A DNA stretch of 38,328 nucleotides from Erysipelotrichaceae bacterium (GTDB lineage Bacteria > Bacillota_I > Bacilli_A > Erysipelotrichales > Erysipelotrichaceae). Positions 24,589 to 33,154 of the stretch are shown here, piece after piece (the first letter of the stretch is position 1; every line of letters starts with the position of its first letter). A program made the position numbers and the translations under genes. A model generated the notes under the pieces. It was not told where the DNA came from, did no database searches, and saw only the letters and a program-made list of their open reading frames with translations. The stretch covers positions 1-38,328 of the forward strand of contig DXZE01000016.1 in the NCBI GenBank assembly GCA_019415435.1. The letters run 5' to 3'.

Positions 24589-24840
24589 TCAGGCTCTTTC
24601 TTCAAACCTGATATTAACTTTTTTGTTTTCCGTATGAGAAGCAACGGACATAACCTGGCGGAGGGCGGAAGCCATAGAACCTTTTCTTCCGATCAAACGG
24701 GCAATATCTTCATTGCCTGCATATACATGCAGAACAACTTCTTTGCCATTATCAGAAGGTTCCTCAGTTACTTCTACCTTTTCAGGATCCTCAACCATAG
24801 GCTTAATGAGGTCGAAAAGTACCTTGTCCAGTTCTGCCAT
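24589..24840 (-). CDS. khpA: KH-domain RNA-binding protein KhpA
   Basis: Small RNA-binding protein (YlqC family) that, with KhpB/EloR, affects cell elongation in several Bacillota. The 83-residue sequence is a single KH domain with the GxxG loop in LIGRKGSMASALRQV (about 52-66). It sits six bases after rpsP, the usual position. Length is normal. Confidence 0.95.
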   Translation of the reverse strand: MAELDKVLFDLIKPMVEDPEKVEVTEEPSDNGKEVVLHVYAGNEDIARLIGRKGSMASALRQVMSVASHTENKKVNIRFEERA

Positions 24841-24845
24841 AACAA

Positions 24846-25130
24846 TTACTTCTTTTCTTTTCCAGCTGTTTTTTCGTCGTGGAATTTCTTCATAATGCCC
24901 TGACGAGAGAGAATGTTACGAACTGTATCGGAAGGCTGTGCACCGTTACGGAGCCACTTCATAGCCTTTTCTTCATCAACTACAACTGTTTCTGGTTCTG
25001 TTGTTGGGTTAATATAGCCGATTACCTCGATATCTCTTCCATCTCTTGCAAAACGGGAATCCGCAGCTACGATACGATATCTTGGGGCCTTCTTAGCGCC
25101 CATTCTCTTCAAACGAAGTCTGACTGCCAT
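24846..25130 (-). CDS. rpsP: 30S ribosomal protein S16
   Basis: Small-subunit assembly protein. I start at the ATG at 25130 (MAVRLRLKRMGAKK), behind AGGAGG; the frame upstream to 25187 would cover the promoter and is not homologous. This gives 94 residues with the family signature RLKRMGAKKAPRYRIVAADSR and the YINPTTEPE segment. A strong promoter lies just upstream. It heads rpsP-khpA-rimM-trmD. Confidence 0.97.
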   Translation of the reverse strand: MAVRLRLKRMGAKKAPRYRIVAADSRFARDGRDIEVIGYINPTTEPETVVVDEEKAMKWLRNGAQPSDTVRNILSRQGIMKKFHDEKTAGKEKK

Positions 25131-25158
25131 TTTTATTTCCTCCTGTTCAACGCTGTTA

Positions 25159-25187
25159 ATGATACGCGCGCATAATAAAGGTGTCAA
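25159..25187 (-). promoter_or_regulatory. Strong sigma-A promoter for rpsP, -35 inside the ffh terminator stem
   Basis: Minus strand TTGACA (25187-25182), 17-base spacer, TATCAT (25164-25159): a consensus -35, a one-mismatch... -10 pair (TATCAT versus TATAAT) and ideal spacing. The -35 is part of the 3' arm of the hairpin at 25179-25206. The leader to the rpsP ATG would be about 22 bases. Confidence 0.75.
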
Positions 25188-25206
25188 GTATTTTCACTTG
25201 ACACCT
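25179..25206 (-). terminator. Terminator hairpin after ffh
   Basis: Minus strand AGGTGTCAAGT (25206-25196), six-base loop, ACTTGACACCT (25189-25179): a perfect 11-bp stem followed by TTTATTATG. It lies a few bases after the ffh stop. The U-tract is short, so termination may be partial. Confidence 0.65.
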
Positions 25207-25210
25207 AATA

Positions 25211-26623
25211 TCAGAATTTATATTTACGTCTGCGAGCTGCATTGACACGCGGCTGCATGGCTGTACGGTTCTGGGCATTATTCATCATCTTCTCAAGATT
25301 TTCTTCATTGAGATTTCCTGATTTCTGCATGTATCCAAGCTGTCCCATAGCTTTCTTCATCTTGGTGAACTGATTGATAAGCTTATTGACATCTTCTACT
25401 CGCGTACCGCTGCCCTTAGCAATACGGCGTTTCATTGTGCTGCGCAGCTTTTCTGGATGAGCACGTTCGTATTTGGTCATGGACTGAATGATTGCCTTTG
25501 TCTTTGACATGGCATCATCTGCCTTCATATCATCCATCATACCGGCATACTGACTCATTCCCGGTAACATCTTCATAATACCGGATAAAGGTCCAAGCTT
25601 CTTGATCTGTTCAAACTGTTTCAGCATATCATCGAGAGTGAACTGACCATCCAGCATACGCTTGGCCATCTTTTCATTCTCTTCCATGTCCAGCTTTTCC
25701 TGAGCCTTTTCAACAAGGGTAACAACATCACCCATACCCAGGATTCTGTCGGCCATACGGTCCGGATGGAAGACATCCATGTCTTCAATCTTTTCACCTT
25801 CACCAACAAACTTGACTGGTACACCCGTGATCTTACGTACAGAAAGGACACCGCCGCCACGGGAGTCACCATCAAATTTAGTAACAACAAGACCTGTTAA
25901 AGGTAAGGCTTCATTAAAGGACTGGGCAACGTTGACAATATCCTGACCAGTCATGGCATCAACGGTAAGCAGAATCTCATCAGGATGCACAGCATCATTG
26001 ATATCCTGGAGTTCCTTCATGAGTGCTTCATCGATATGAAGACGACCGGCAGTATCAATAAAGACGGTATCATAGCCTTTTTCTTCCGCATACTGCATGC
26101 CCTGCTTTACGGTTTCCAAAGCAGATGTCTCAGTGCCTAGTGTAAATACCTCGCAATCAATCTCCTTGCCTAAAGTCTGCAACTGTTCAATAGCAGCCGG
26201 ACGGATAACGTCTGCGGCTATCAGTAAAGGCTTTCTTCCCTGTTTTTTGACAAGATTGGCGATCTTGGCCACAGATGTTGTTTTACCTGTACCCTGAAGA
26301 CCAACCATCATGATGGATGTAATGCCATGATCCTTGTAATGAATTTCGGCATCATTGGTACCGAGCAGTTCAACAATCTGATCATGAACGATCTTGACTA
26401 ACTGCTGGCCTGGTTCAACGGAGGAAAGTACTTCTTCACCTCTTGCCTTTTCACGGACATCATTTAAGAAGTCCTTGACGATCTTATAGTTTACATCTGC
26501 TTCAAGAAGAGCCAGACGCACTTCCTTCAGCATATCTTCCATGTTGGCATCGGTTAACTTACCTTTGCCAGCAACATTACGCATCGCTTTATTTAATCTT
26601 TCACTTAAAGAATCAAAAGCCAT
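25211..26623 (-). CDS. ffh: Signal recognition particle protein Ffh
   Basis: GTPase that binds signal sequences and 4.5S RNA and targets ribosomes to FtsY. The 470-residue protein has the N domain (1-100), the G domain with GLQGTGKTT at 108-116, DTAGRLH near 190 and TKFDGDSRGGG near 248, and a C-terminal M domain ending in a basic QPRVNAARRRKYKF tail. GGAGG precedes the ATG. The usual ylxM and ftsY neighbours are absent, and an SSB-like gene precedes it instead. Confidence 0.97.
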   Translation of the reverse strand: MAFDSLSERLNKAMRNVAGKGKLTDANMEDMLKEVRLALLEADVNYKIVKDFLNDVREKARGEEVLSSVEPGQQLVKIVHDQIVELLGTNDAEIHYKDHGITSIMMVGLQGTGKTTSVAKIANLVKKQGRKPLLIAADVIRPAAIEQLQTLGKEIDCEVFTLGTETSALETVKQGMQYAEEKGYDTVFIDTAGRLHIDEALMKELQDINDAVHPDEILLTVDAMTGQDIVNVAQSFNEALPLTGLVVTKFDGDSRGGGVLSVRKITGVPVKFVGEGEKIEDMDVFHPDRMADRILGMGDVVTLVEKAQEKLDMEENEKMAKRMLDGQFTLDDMLKQFEQIKKLGPLSGIMKMLPGMSQYAGMMDDMKADDAMSKTKAIIQSMTKYERAHPEKLRSTMKRRIAKGSGTRVEDVNKLINQFTKMKKAMGQLGYMQKSGNLNEENLEKMMNNAQNRTAMQPRVNAARRRKYKF

Positions 26624-26659
26624 AGAATAATAACCTCCAAGCTGTTTTATTCTAACATA

Positions 26660-27013
26660 TCAGGCGTATACTTTGTCTTTTAAAGAAGCATCTTCTACAT
26701 CATTTCTGAATACAATTCTTTCCGCAATGATCTGAATCCTGTATTTTGTTTCGCCATTTTCATCCGTATATGGTTCCGACTGCATATGACCGCGCATGGC
26801 AATAATCGCTCCTTTCTTATAGCCGAATGTAATTTCTTCCGCAATACCACGCCATACTTCTACTTCAAAAATATCTTTTTCAAGAATCCCGTCTCTTTGC
26901 CGGAAAGGACGCTCTGTTTCAATAAGAATGCTGGCGTGAAAGCGGTCTTCTTCTTTCAGATTTACGATTGGCTTTGAAACAATTCGGCCAACCAGGACAC
27001 AACTGCTGATCAT
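26660..27013 (-). CDS. Single-stranded-DNA-binding (SSB-like) OB-fold protein
   Basis: I start at the ATG at 27013 (MISSCVLVGRIVSKP), eight bases after AGGAGG; the frame to 27043 would translate the hairpin. This gives 117 residues. The pattern CVLVGRI, FHASILIETERPF, DIFEVEVWRGIAEE, KGAIIAMRGHM and YRIQIIAERIVF matches a single SSB OB fold. There is no acidic C-terminal tail of the DDDLPF type, so it is unlikely to be the main replication SSB. It may be an SsbB-type competence paralogue or a phage-derived relative. Its Shine-Dalgarno sequence is sequestered by a strong hairpin. Confidence 0.75.
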   Translation of the reverse strand: MISSCVLVGRIVSKPIVNLKEEDRFHASILIETERPFRQRDGILEKDIFEVEVWRGIAEEITFGYKKGAIIAMRGHMQSEPYTDENGETKYRIQIIAERIVFRNDVEDASLKDKVYA

Positions 27014-27016
27014 AAT

Positions 27017-27054
27017 AAAAACCTCCTGTGATAATCGTTCCACAGAAGGTTTTT
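27017..27054 (-). promoter_or_regulatory. Hairpin sequestering the Shine-Dalgarno sequence of the SSB-like gene
   Basis: Minus strand AAAAACCTTCTGTG (27054-27041) pairs with CACAGGAGGTTTTT (27030-27017) over 14 bp with one G-U, around a 10-base loop. AGGAGG is wholly inside the 3' arm and the ATG (27013) starts three bases beyond. It is closely similar to the hairpin at 21607-21646, including the position of the G-U pair in the anti-SD CCTTCTG. The arm ends in T5, so it could also act as a terminator. Confidence 0.65.
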
Positions 27055-27101
27055 CTTTTCAAAACATGATATCTGATTCTATTCCCGTTTTATGCATATT
27101 T

Positions 27102-27120
27102 ATACAGGGAATATCTGTAT
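27102..27120 (-). terminator. Weak hairpin after the FeoB-associated gene
   Basis: ATACAG (27102-27107) and CTGTAT (27115-27120) form a 6-bp inverted repeat with a seven-base loop, about 23 bases after the stop of the minus-strand Cys-rich gene. It lacks a proper T-run, so its role as a terminator is doubtful. Confidence 0.3.
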
Positions 27121-27142
27121 TTATGTTTCAGAACAGACAGAT

Positions 27143-27355
27143 TCAGGCACGATCGAGATGAAAGAACTGACGGATCTTACGTTCACGGGCAATGTGACGC
27201 TGTGCTTTCTTCATGTCTCCTACCCATTTACAGGAAGTGCCGCAACCTGCACAATTGCCGCCGCACTGGTCAATGCCGTTTCTTTTGAGATATCTGATAT
27301 CTGCGATTACAATAACCGCTAAGATTGCAAGAATTACTAATGTAGGAAAATTCAT
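27143..27355 (-). CDS. FeoB-associated Cys-rich membrane protein
   Basis: Small membrane protein of the family often found beside the ferrous iron transporter FeoB. The 70-residue sequence has one N-terminal membrane segment (about 4-22) and a Cys cluster CGGNCAGCGTSCKW (about 31-44), followed by a basic amphipathic tail. AAGGAG precedes the ATG. No feoA or feoB is visible here, so it is an orphan copy. Family assignment is by the TM-plus-Cys-cluster pattern. Confidence 0.75.
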   Translation of the reverse strand: MNFPTLVILAILAVIVIADIRYLKRNGIDQCGGNCAGCGTSCKWVGDMKKAQRHIARERKIRQFFHLDRA

Positions 27356-27427
27356 ACTGGTAAATCTCCTTCCATGAGTATATTGCGATGAATCTGATCA
27401 AAAGTCAATTAGTGTGCACTAACTTTA

Positions 27428-29965
27428 TTAATCATCAATGATTTCACCGGTTTCCGTCTTCTTTTGTTTCTTATCCGGTTTAATGAATACATCACGCGGT
27501 TTGGATCCCTGGGCAGGACCTATGACACCTTCCTGTTCCAGAGCATCAATCATGCGGGCAGCGCGGTTATAGCCTATGCCAAACCTCCTCTGTAATAAAG
27601 ATGTAGAAGCTTTCTGGGCTTCAATGACGTATTTTTTGACTTCTTGAAACATTGGATCTTCTGATACGCCAACGACACCACCTGCGCCGCCTTCGCCATC
27701 ATTAATGCCTTCTAAAAGTACAAACTTATCATCATACTTTGGAATGCCGCGAGCACTGACCCAGTCAGTAATACGCTTTACTTCATCATCCGTCACAAAG
27801 ACACCCTGTACACGGGTAGCACCGGACTGACCGATCGGCATATACAGCATGTCGCCATTGCCAAGTAATCTTTCAGCGCCAACATGATCCAGAATTGTTC
27901 TGGAATCAGTACCGGAAGATACTGCAAAAGCTATACGAGAAGGAATATTGGCCTTGATAATACCAGTAATAACATCAACAGAAGGACGCTGGGTAGCTAC
28001 AATCAGATGTATCCCGGCAGCTCTTGCAAGCTGGGTAATACGCTGAATAGACTGTTCCACTTCTTTACCAGCAACTGCCATCAGATCCGCAAGCTCATCG
28101 ATGATAACGACAATATACGGCATCTTCACCGGGGCAGGAGAACCATCCGGATTCTTAGCACCATTCTGTCTTCTGACTTTTTCGTTGTAGGACTGAATGT
28201 TACGGCATCCGGCAGCCGCGAACATGTTATAGCGTTCATCCATGATCTGCACGATTGCCTTAAGGGCATTGTTTGCCTTGGCAGGATCATTGATCACCGG
28301 ACCAATCAGATGCGGAATCCTCTGATATGGTGTAAATTCAACCTTCTTTGGGTCTACTAACAGCATCTTGACATCATCCGGATCAGTTCTTAAAAGCAAT
28401 GAACAGATGATTGCATTCATACATACGGATTTACCAGATCCAGTCGCACCAGCAATCAATAAATGCGGCATTTTATCCAGACGGCATGTGACCGTCTGTC
28501 CCAATAAGTCCTTTCCAAGGAAGAACAGTAATGGCTGTTTCTTGTCTTTTTCAGATACACCATTCATTAATTCACGCATTTTGACTGGTGTACTCTTCTG
28601 ATTTGGTATTTCAATACCTACTGCATTACGACCTGGGATTGGTGCTTCTATACGTACATCTTTGGCAGCCAAGGCCATTTTGATATTATCCGCAAGACCT
28701 AATATACGGGATACCTTTACAGAAGCATCCGGTTTGATTTCAAATTGTGTTACAGCAGGACCAATATGTGTCTGCAGAAGTTTTGCCTGTATATCAAAAT
28801 TCTTCAGGATATTGATTAACAGTTCACCCTTCTCTCTTGCGGCAGCTTCATTTTCTGCATTGGCATCATCATTTGGTAAAGGGTCCAGCATTTGTGAGAT
28901 CGTACGCATGGAAGGTACATGATAAGGCCTGGTAATATACTTTGGTGTTTCCGGTTTCTTTGTCTCTGTTACAGCAGGCTTTTCTTCTTCTGTAACTGTT
29001 TCTTCTTCCTCTGGCTCTTCTTTCTCTTCATCCTCAGAGAAGTCCAGCTGTTGGGTATCCATATCTTCACTGGCTTCCTGGTCGATATTATCTACCAGAT
29101 CATCCACATCGATAAATGGTGATTTATCATCAGAAACAGTTTTACCAGGAATCGAAACAACCGGAATCTCCTGGGTCTTTCCATCTGCCTGAATATTGAA
29201 TAAAGAAGTCACATGCGGTTCTTTCTTATTTTCCGTTAAGATATCAGAATCATCCTTTTCTTCTTCCGGTTCATCGACGTTAATAGATCCCGCAAGTGTT
29301 TTCTTTTCTTCTTTTTTCTTTTTATGATCATCCAGCATCAGCCAGAGGTTTTTGGAAGGCTTCTCTTCTTCTGGTTCTTGTTCTGCCTCTTCTTCCTCTT
29401 TTTCAGGAATGGCAAAGAAGGAGCCGATATGATGGAAAGCATCCTTGTATACATTTAAGGAGACAAGCAGAATTGCGGCTATGGCAAATAAAACAACAAT
29501 GACCAGGATAACCCCCTGCCTGCCAAATAACATGGAACAGATGCCGTATAAAAGTCCTCCGGCAATACCGCCGCCCGGATTCATGTTTAGTGCTTCTGCA
29601 GAGAAATATGCCTGTATATCTGAAATATAATGCAGGAATACATCCATGCCTGCTTTATCCGTATTGATGTACGTACAGATTAACAGGATACCCATGATAA
29701 TCAGTATAAAAGGAGCCGGATTCTTTTCTTCATTGCCATGGTGACGATTCAGCATATTCATGAATACCATGACGATCAGTATGCCGAATATCAGCCAGAA
29801 AAAAGAACCAAGCAGATATCTCTGCATGTTAAAGAGAAAGACACCTATCATTCCACTTCTTGTCAGGCCAAGAATAATAAATGCGAAAAGGATCACAATT
29901 GTGATCCATTGTTTCTGCTCTTCCTGCTGTTCTCTTTTTAACTGTGCTTTTGATTTCTTCGCCAC
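27428..29965 (-). CDS. ftsK: DNA translocase FtsK/SpoIIIE
   Basis: Septal ATPase that pumps chromosome DNA. The 845-residue protein starts at GTG (reading VAKKSKAQLKRE) behind AGAGG, ten bases after the rnjB stop. It has about four membrane segments in the first 180 residues, an acidic Glu/Lys-rich linker (about 190-340), and the RecA-like motor with Walker A IAGATGSGKSV near residue 500 and Walker B YIVVIIDELADLM near 610. It ends in a winged-helix gamma domain (EVKKYVIEAQKASTSLLQRRF) for KOPS/SRS recognition. Whether the cell sporulates cannot be judged from this gene. Confidence 0.96.
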   Translation of the reverse strand: MAKKSKAQLKREQQEEQKQWITIVILFAFIILGLTRSGMIGVFLFNMQRYLLGSFFWLIFGILIVMVFMNMLNRHHGNEEKNPAPFILIIMGILLICTYINTDKAGMDVFLHYISDIQAYFSAEALNMNPGGGIAGGLLYGICSMLFGRQGVILVIVVLFAIAAILLVSLNVYKDAFHHIGSFFAIPEKEEEEAEQEPEEEKPSKNLWLMLDDHKKKKEEKKTLAGSINVDEPEEEKDDSDILTENKKEPHVTSLFNIQADGKTQEIPVVSIPGKTVSDDKSPFIDVDDLVDNIDQEASEDMDTQQLDFSEDEEKEEPEEEETVTEEEKPAVTETKKPETPKYITRPYHVPSMRTISQMLDPLPNDDANAENEAAAREKGELLINILKNFDIQAKLLQTHIGPAVTQFEIKPDASVKVSRILGLADNIKMALAAKDVRIEAPIPGRNAVGIEIPNQKSTPVKMRELMNGVSEKDKKQPLLFFLGKDLLGQTVTCRLDKMPHLLIAGATGSGKSVCMNAIICSLLLRTDPDDVKMLLVDPKKVEFTPYQRIPHLIGPVINDPAKANNALKAIVQIMDERYNMFAAAGCRNIQSYNEKVRRQNGAKNPDGSPAPVKMPYIVVIIDELADLMAVAGKEVEQSIQRITQLARAAGIHLIVATQRPSVDVITGIIKANIPSRIAFAVSSGTDSRTILDHVGAERLLGNGDMLYMPIGQSGATRVQGVFVTDDEVKRITDWVSARGIPKYDDKFVLLEGINDGEGGAGGVVGVSEDPMFQEVKKYVIEAQKASTSLLQRRFGIGYNRAARMIDALEQEGVIGPAQGSKPRDVFIKPDKKQKKTETGEIIDD

Positions 29966-29974
29966 TGTTGCCTC

Positions 29975-31642
29975 TTAATCTTTTGTATTGATTTCAACGA
30001 TAGCAGGCAGTATCATCGGTCTCTTGCCGGTTTCATGAAGAACATAACGGGCAATCTTATCTCTGGCGTCTGCTCTTACAGTCATGTTGTCATAGCGCTT
30101 TTCCTTGACTGCATCATTGATGGATTTCTCCATTATACTGCCAATCTGTTTGACAATATAGTCGGCATCCTTGAGATAAATGACACCTCTGCTCTGTACA
30201 TCCGGACCACCGATGATTTCCTTTGTCTTGTGATTGACTACAACGCCAATGATAATAGCGCCATCAGTAGAAAGCAGTTCTCTGTCCTTTAAAACCATGC
30301 CAGAGGCATCTAAAGACTCGCCGCCATCTACCATGATGTCACCTGTCTGAACCTTGCCGAAACGCTTTTCCAGGGTCCCATTGTTAATTACTGCGACCTG
30401 ACCATTGTCCATGACAATGATACGTTCTGCATTATATCCCATATCCAAAGCGATGTTGGCATTTGAAATAAGCTGTCTGTATTCACCTTTAACCGGAATG
30501 TAGTATTTAGGACGCATCAGATAGATCATCATCTTCAGATCCTCAATACTTGCATGCATTGTAAAGGCTCGCTTGGAATCAATTGCGACAATCTGACCAG
30601 CTTCTCTGTACAGATCATCTTCCATGCCTGCTTCACTCTTTTCTGTACCAGGTACAGCTGGAGAGGCAATAATAACAGTATCGCTGTGTCTTAATTCAAT
30701 TAAGGAATCTTCCTTTGTCGCAATCTTATGAACCTTGCGGAATATGGAAGAACCTGTTCCAGCTACAATGACCAATACATTTTCCATATCATTGGAGAAA
30801 GATGTCTGCGGAATCTCTAAGCCAGCCGGAATATGATAATAGCCAAGCTTAGCCATATCCTGCATTAACTGCTTTAATTCATCATCATAAATCATAACCT
30901 TGCGGTTATATTTATTAGCCAGTTCGATTAATTCAATGACACGGTAAATATTCTGGTTATATACTGTCACAAAGATTCTGCCCTTGGCACCATCAAAGTA
31001 AGATTCAATCTGATCCGTGATTCTGTGATTAGGCGCAGAATGACCAGCTCTTGTAGAACCTACCGATTCACACATTAAGGCTAAAACACCTTCATTGCCA
31101 AGATCCGTAACATTGGTGATATCAAAACTGAAAGCCTTGTTATCGGTATCATAATCGACAATAAACTCAGATGAATATACGACATAGCCATCTTCTGTCT
31201 TAATTGCGATGCCAAAGCCATCAGCGATAGATTGTGTTGTCCCGAAAGTACGGATCTCCGTACCATGAATCTTGAAGATGGAATTACGCTGAATACGATG
31301 AATATTCAGTTTTGTAATACCGTCTTTTCTGGCCTTTCTTTCAAACATCATGGCTGTTAAAGGAGCCATATAAATCGGAGCTTCCGGTATTTCTTTGATC
31401 AGATGGGTTAAAGCAGCCATAACATCATCATGACCATGGGTAATGAAAACTCCTCTGATCTTCTTACGGTTTTCAACCAGATATGTAAAATCCGGAATAA
31501 TCATTTCAACGCCAAGCTGTTCACCGCTTGGATATTTCAAACCGCACTCTAAAACAAATATATCGTCATTGTTTTCAACGACATACATGTTCTTGCCGTC
31601 TTCATCCAGACCGCCAAGCGCAAATATGCGTACTTTACTCAT
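29975..31642 (-). CDS. rnjB: RNase J family protein with degenerate active site (RNase J2-like)
   Basis: Metallo-beta-lactamase/beta-CASP protein of 555 residues, the size of RNase J. Overall homology is clear (IFALGGLDEDGKNMYVVE, RPKYYIPVKGEYRQL, SRGVIYLKD). However, the metal site is eroded. The HxHxDH motif reads HGHDDV (H69, H71, with V74 in place of His), the next His is Q137 (TTQSIADG), the usual TGDF reads SSEF, and PVHGE reads PVKGE (K385). B. subtilis RNase J2 is also degenerate and pairs with J1. The neighbour ftsK matches rnjB-spoIIIE linkage. It probably needs an active J1 elsewhere. Confidence 0.85.
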   Translation of the reverse strand: MSKVRIFALGGLDEDGKNMYVVENNDDIFVLECGLKYPSGEQLGVEMIIPDFTYLVENRKKIRGVFITHGHDDVMAALTHLIKEIPEAPIYMAPLTAMMFERKARKDGITKLNIHRIQRNSIFKIHGTEIRTFGTTQSIADGFGIAIKTEDGYVVYSSEFIVDYDTDNKAFSFDITNVTDLGNEGVLALMCESVGSTRAGHSAPNHRITDQIESYFDGAKGRIFVTVYNQNIYRVIELIELANKYNRKVMIYDDELKQLMQDMAKLGYYHIPAGLEIPQTSFSNDMENVLVIVAGTGSSIFRKVHKIATKEDSLIELRHSDTVIIASPAVPGTEKSEAGMEDDLYREAGQIVAIDSKRAFTMHASIEDLKMMIYLMRPKYYIPVKGEYRQLISNANIALDMGYNAERIIVMDNGQVAVINNGTLEKRFGKVQTGDIMVDGGESLDASGMVLKDRELLSTDGAIIIGVVVNHKTKEIIGGPDVQSRGVIYLKDADYIVKQIGSIMEKSINDAVKEKRYDNMTVRADARDKIARYVLHETGKRPMILPAIVEINTKD

Positions 31643-31680
31643 AAATTATCCTCCGCATCAATAAAATACTTTTCGTCTGT

Positions 31681-31709
31681 ATTATAAGACATTCGTCAAT
31701 TCATCTCAA
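31681..31709 (-). promoter_or_regulatory. Promoter for rnjB-ftsK overlapping the miaB stop
   Basis: Minus strand TTGAGA (31709-31704), 17-base spacer, TATAAT (31686-31681). The -35 overlaps the last codons of miaB. The leader would be about 30 bases, ending in GCGGAGGATAATTT before the rnjB ATG. Confidence 0.65.
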
Positions 31710-33147
31710 TAAATTTACCATCAAGCGAGAAGCTTCTGACTTCTGTAATTTCTACATTAACTATCTGACCTGTAAAATCTTTCGGAGCAGTGAAGTTTAC
31801 AAGTTTGTTTTCTTCTGAATATCCTGCATAAACAGAAGGATTCTTTTTCGATGGACCATCACAGAGTACTTTGACTATACGTCCTTCATACTTCTCATTA
31901 TTTTCTCTGGCCCACTTGCGCAGATGATCATTCAGAATCTGCAGTCTTTCATTTTTGACTGTATCCGGTATCTGATCTGGCATAGAAGCAGCTGGTGTAC
32001 CTTCACGTGGAGAATACATGAAGCTGTAGGCACTGTCAAACTTGCAGTAATCTACTAAATCCAGAGTCTCCTGGAACTGTTCATCCTTTTCCCCAGGGAA
32101 GCCGACAATCAGATCTGTCGTAAAGGTAATATTTGGGATTTTTGCCTTCAAACGGTCAAATACTTCCTTATACTGTTCTACCGTATAACCGCGTGCCATT
32201 CTTCTTAATACTTCATCAGAGCCAGACTGAACCGGTAAGTGCAAAGCAGGCATGATGTTTTTATAATCCATCATTGCCTGAATTGTGGATTCTTCATAAT
32301 CACGTGGTGAAGAAGAATAGAAACGGATTCTTTCAATACCTGTCTCTGCGACAGCCTTTAATAATTCCGTAAAGCCATCTTCCATATGCAGATCCTTGCC
32401 ATAGGCATTGACATTCTGTCCTAAAAGAACGACTTCCTTACCACCCTGATCCTTTAATCTTTCTACTTCTCTTAAGATATCGGTCATTCTTCTGGATCTT
32501 TCACGTCCTCTTGTATATGGAACAATACAGTATGTACAGAATTTGTTGCAGCCATACATAATGTCCACAAACCCCTTCCATGGCATCGTTCTGTTTACCG
32601 GTAAGTTTTCTATGACTCTTCCCTCTTCAGAATAGACTTCAATTCTACGTTTCTTAGTCGTCATGACATCTTTTAAAAGATCAGGGAGTCTGTAGATGTT
32701 ATGTGTACCAAACACAAGATCAACCTGTGGATATGATTTCTTAATTGCCTGTACAACAGATTCTTCCTGGGCCATACAGCCGCATAAACAGAAAATACAG
32801 TCAGAATTCTTTTCCTTCAATCCCTTCAGATTACCAATTTCACCAAATACATGTTCCTCGGCAGCCTTTCTTACTGCACATGTATTAAAGATAAGTACAT
32901 CCGCATTGTCAGGCTCTTCAGCTCTTTTAAAGCCCATCATAGCCATTGTACCAGCTATTGTCTCGCCATCTCTGACATTAGCCTGGCATCCATATGTACG
33001 TAAGTAAAATGTCTTGCCTTTACCAAGCTCATACAGAGCATCATTCATCTGAAACAAACCATATTCAGCCTGCGGTACATCCTGTGACCGTCTTGCTTCT
33101 GCCTTATGATCCGGCAGAATATCTTTATTATTCACTCTTTTTGCCAT
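31696..33147 (-). CDS. miaB: tRNA-2-methylthio-N6-dimethylallyladenosine synthase
   Basis: Radical-SAM methylthiotransferase that modifies A37 of tRNAs reading UNN codons. I start at the ATG at 33147 (MAKRVNNKDIL), giving 483 residues; the upstream frame to 33282 runs back through the promoter and terminator into the ferredoxin gene. The N-terminal cluster Cys residues are C54, C90 and C124, the radical-SAM triad is C200, C204 and C207 (YGCNKFCTYC), and a TRAM domain closes the C-terminus. No Shine-Dalgarno sequence is seen and TATAAT ends seven bases before the ATG, so the mRNA may be leaderless. Confidence 0.93.
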   Translation of the reverse strand: MAKRVNNKDILPDHKAEARRSQDVPQAEYGLFQMNDALYELGKGKTFYLRTYGCQANVRDGETIAGTMAMMGFKRAEEPDNADVLIFNTCAVRKAAEEHVFGEIGNLKGLKEKNSDCIFCLCGCMAQEESVVQAIKKSYPQVDLVFGTHNIYRLPDLLKDVMTTKKRRIEVYSEEGRVIENLPVNRTMPWKGFVDIMYGCNKFCTYCIVPYTRGRERSRRMTDILREVERLKDQGGKEVVLLGQNVNAYGKDLHMEDGFTELLKAVAETGIERIRFYSSSPRDYEESTIQAMMDYKNIMPALHLPVQSGSDEVLRRMARGYTVEQYKEVFDRLKAKIPNITFTTDLIVGFPGEKDEQFQETLDLVDYCKFDSAYSFMYSPREGTPAASMPDQIPDTVKNERLQILNDHLRKWARENNEKYEGRIVKVLCDGPSKKNPSVYAGYSEENKLVNFTAPKDFTGQIVNVEITEVRSFSLDGKFIEMN

Positions 33148-33154
33148 GTCAGCT

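Noticed and set aside
25196..25221. Plus-strand promoter in the ffh terminator (TTGACA then TATTTA)
   Set aside because: It arises from the symmetry of the hairpin and would give only antisense RNA into ffh; no gene or other support.
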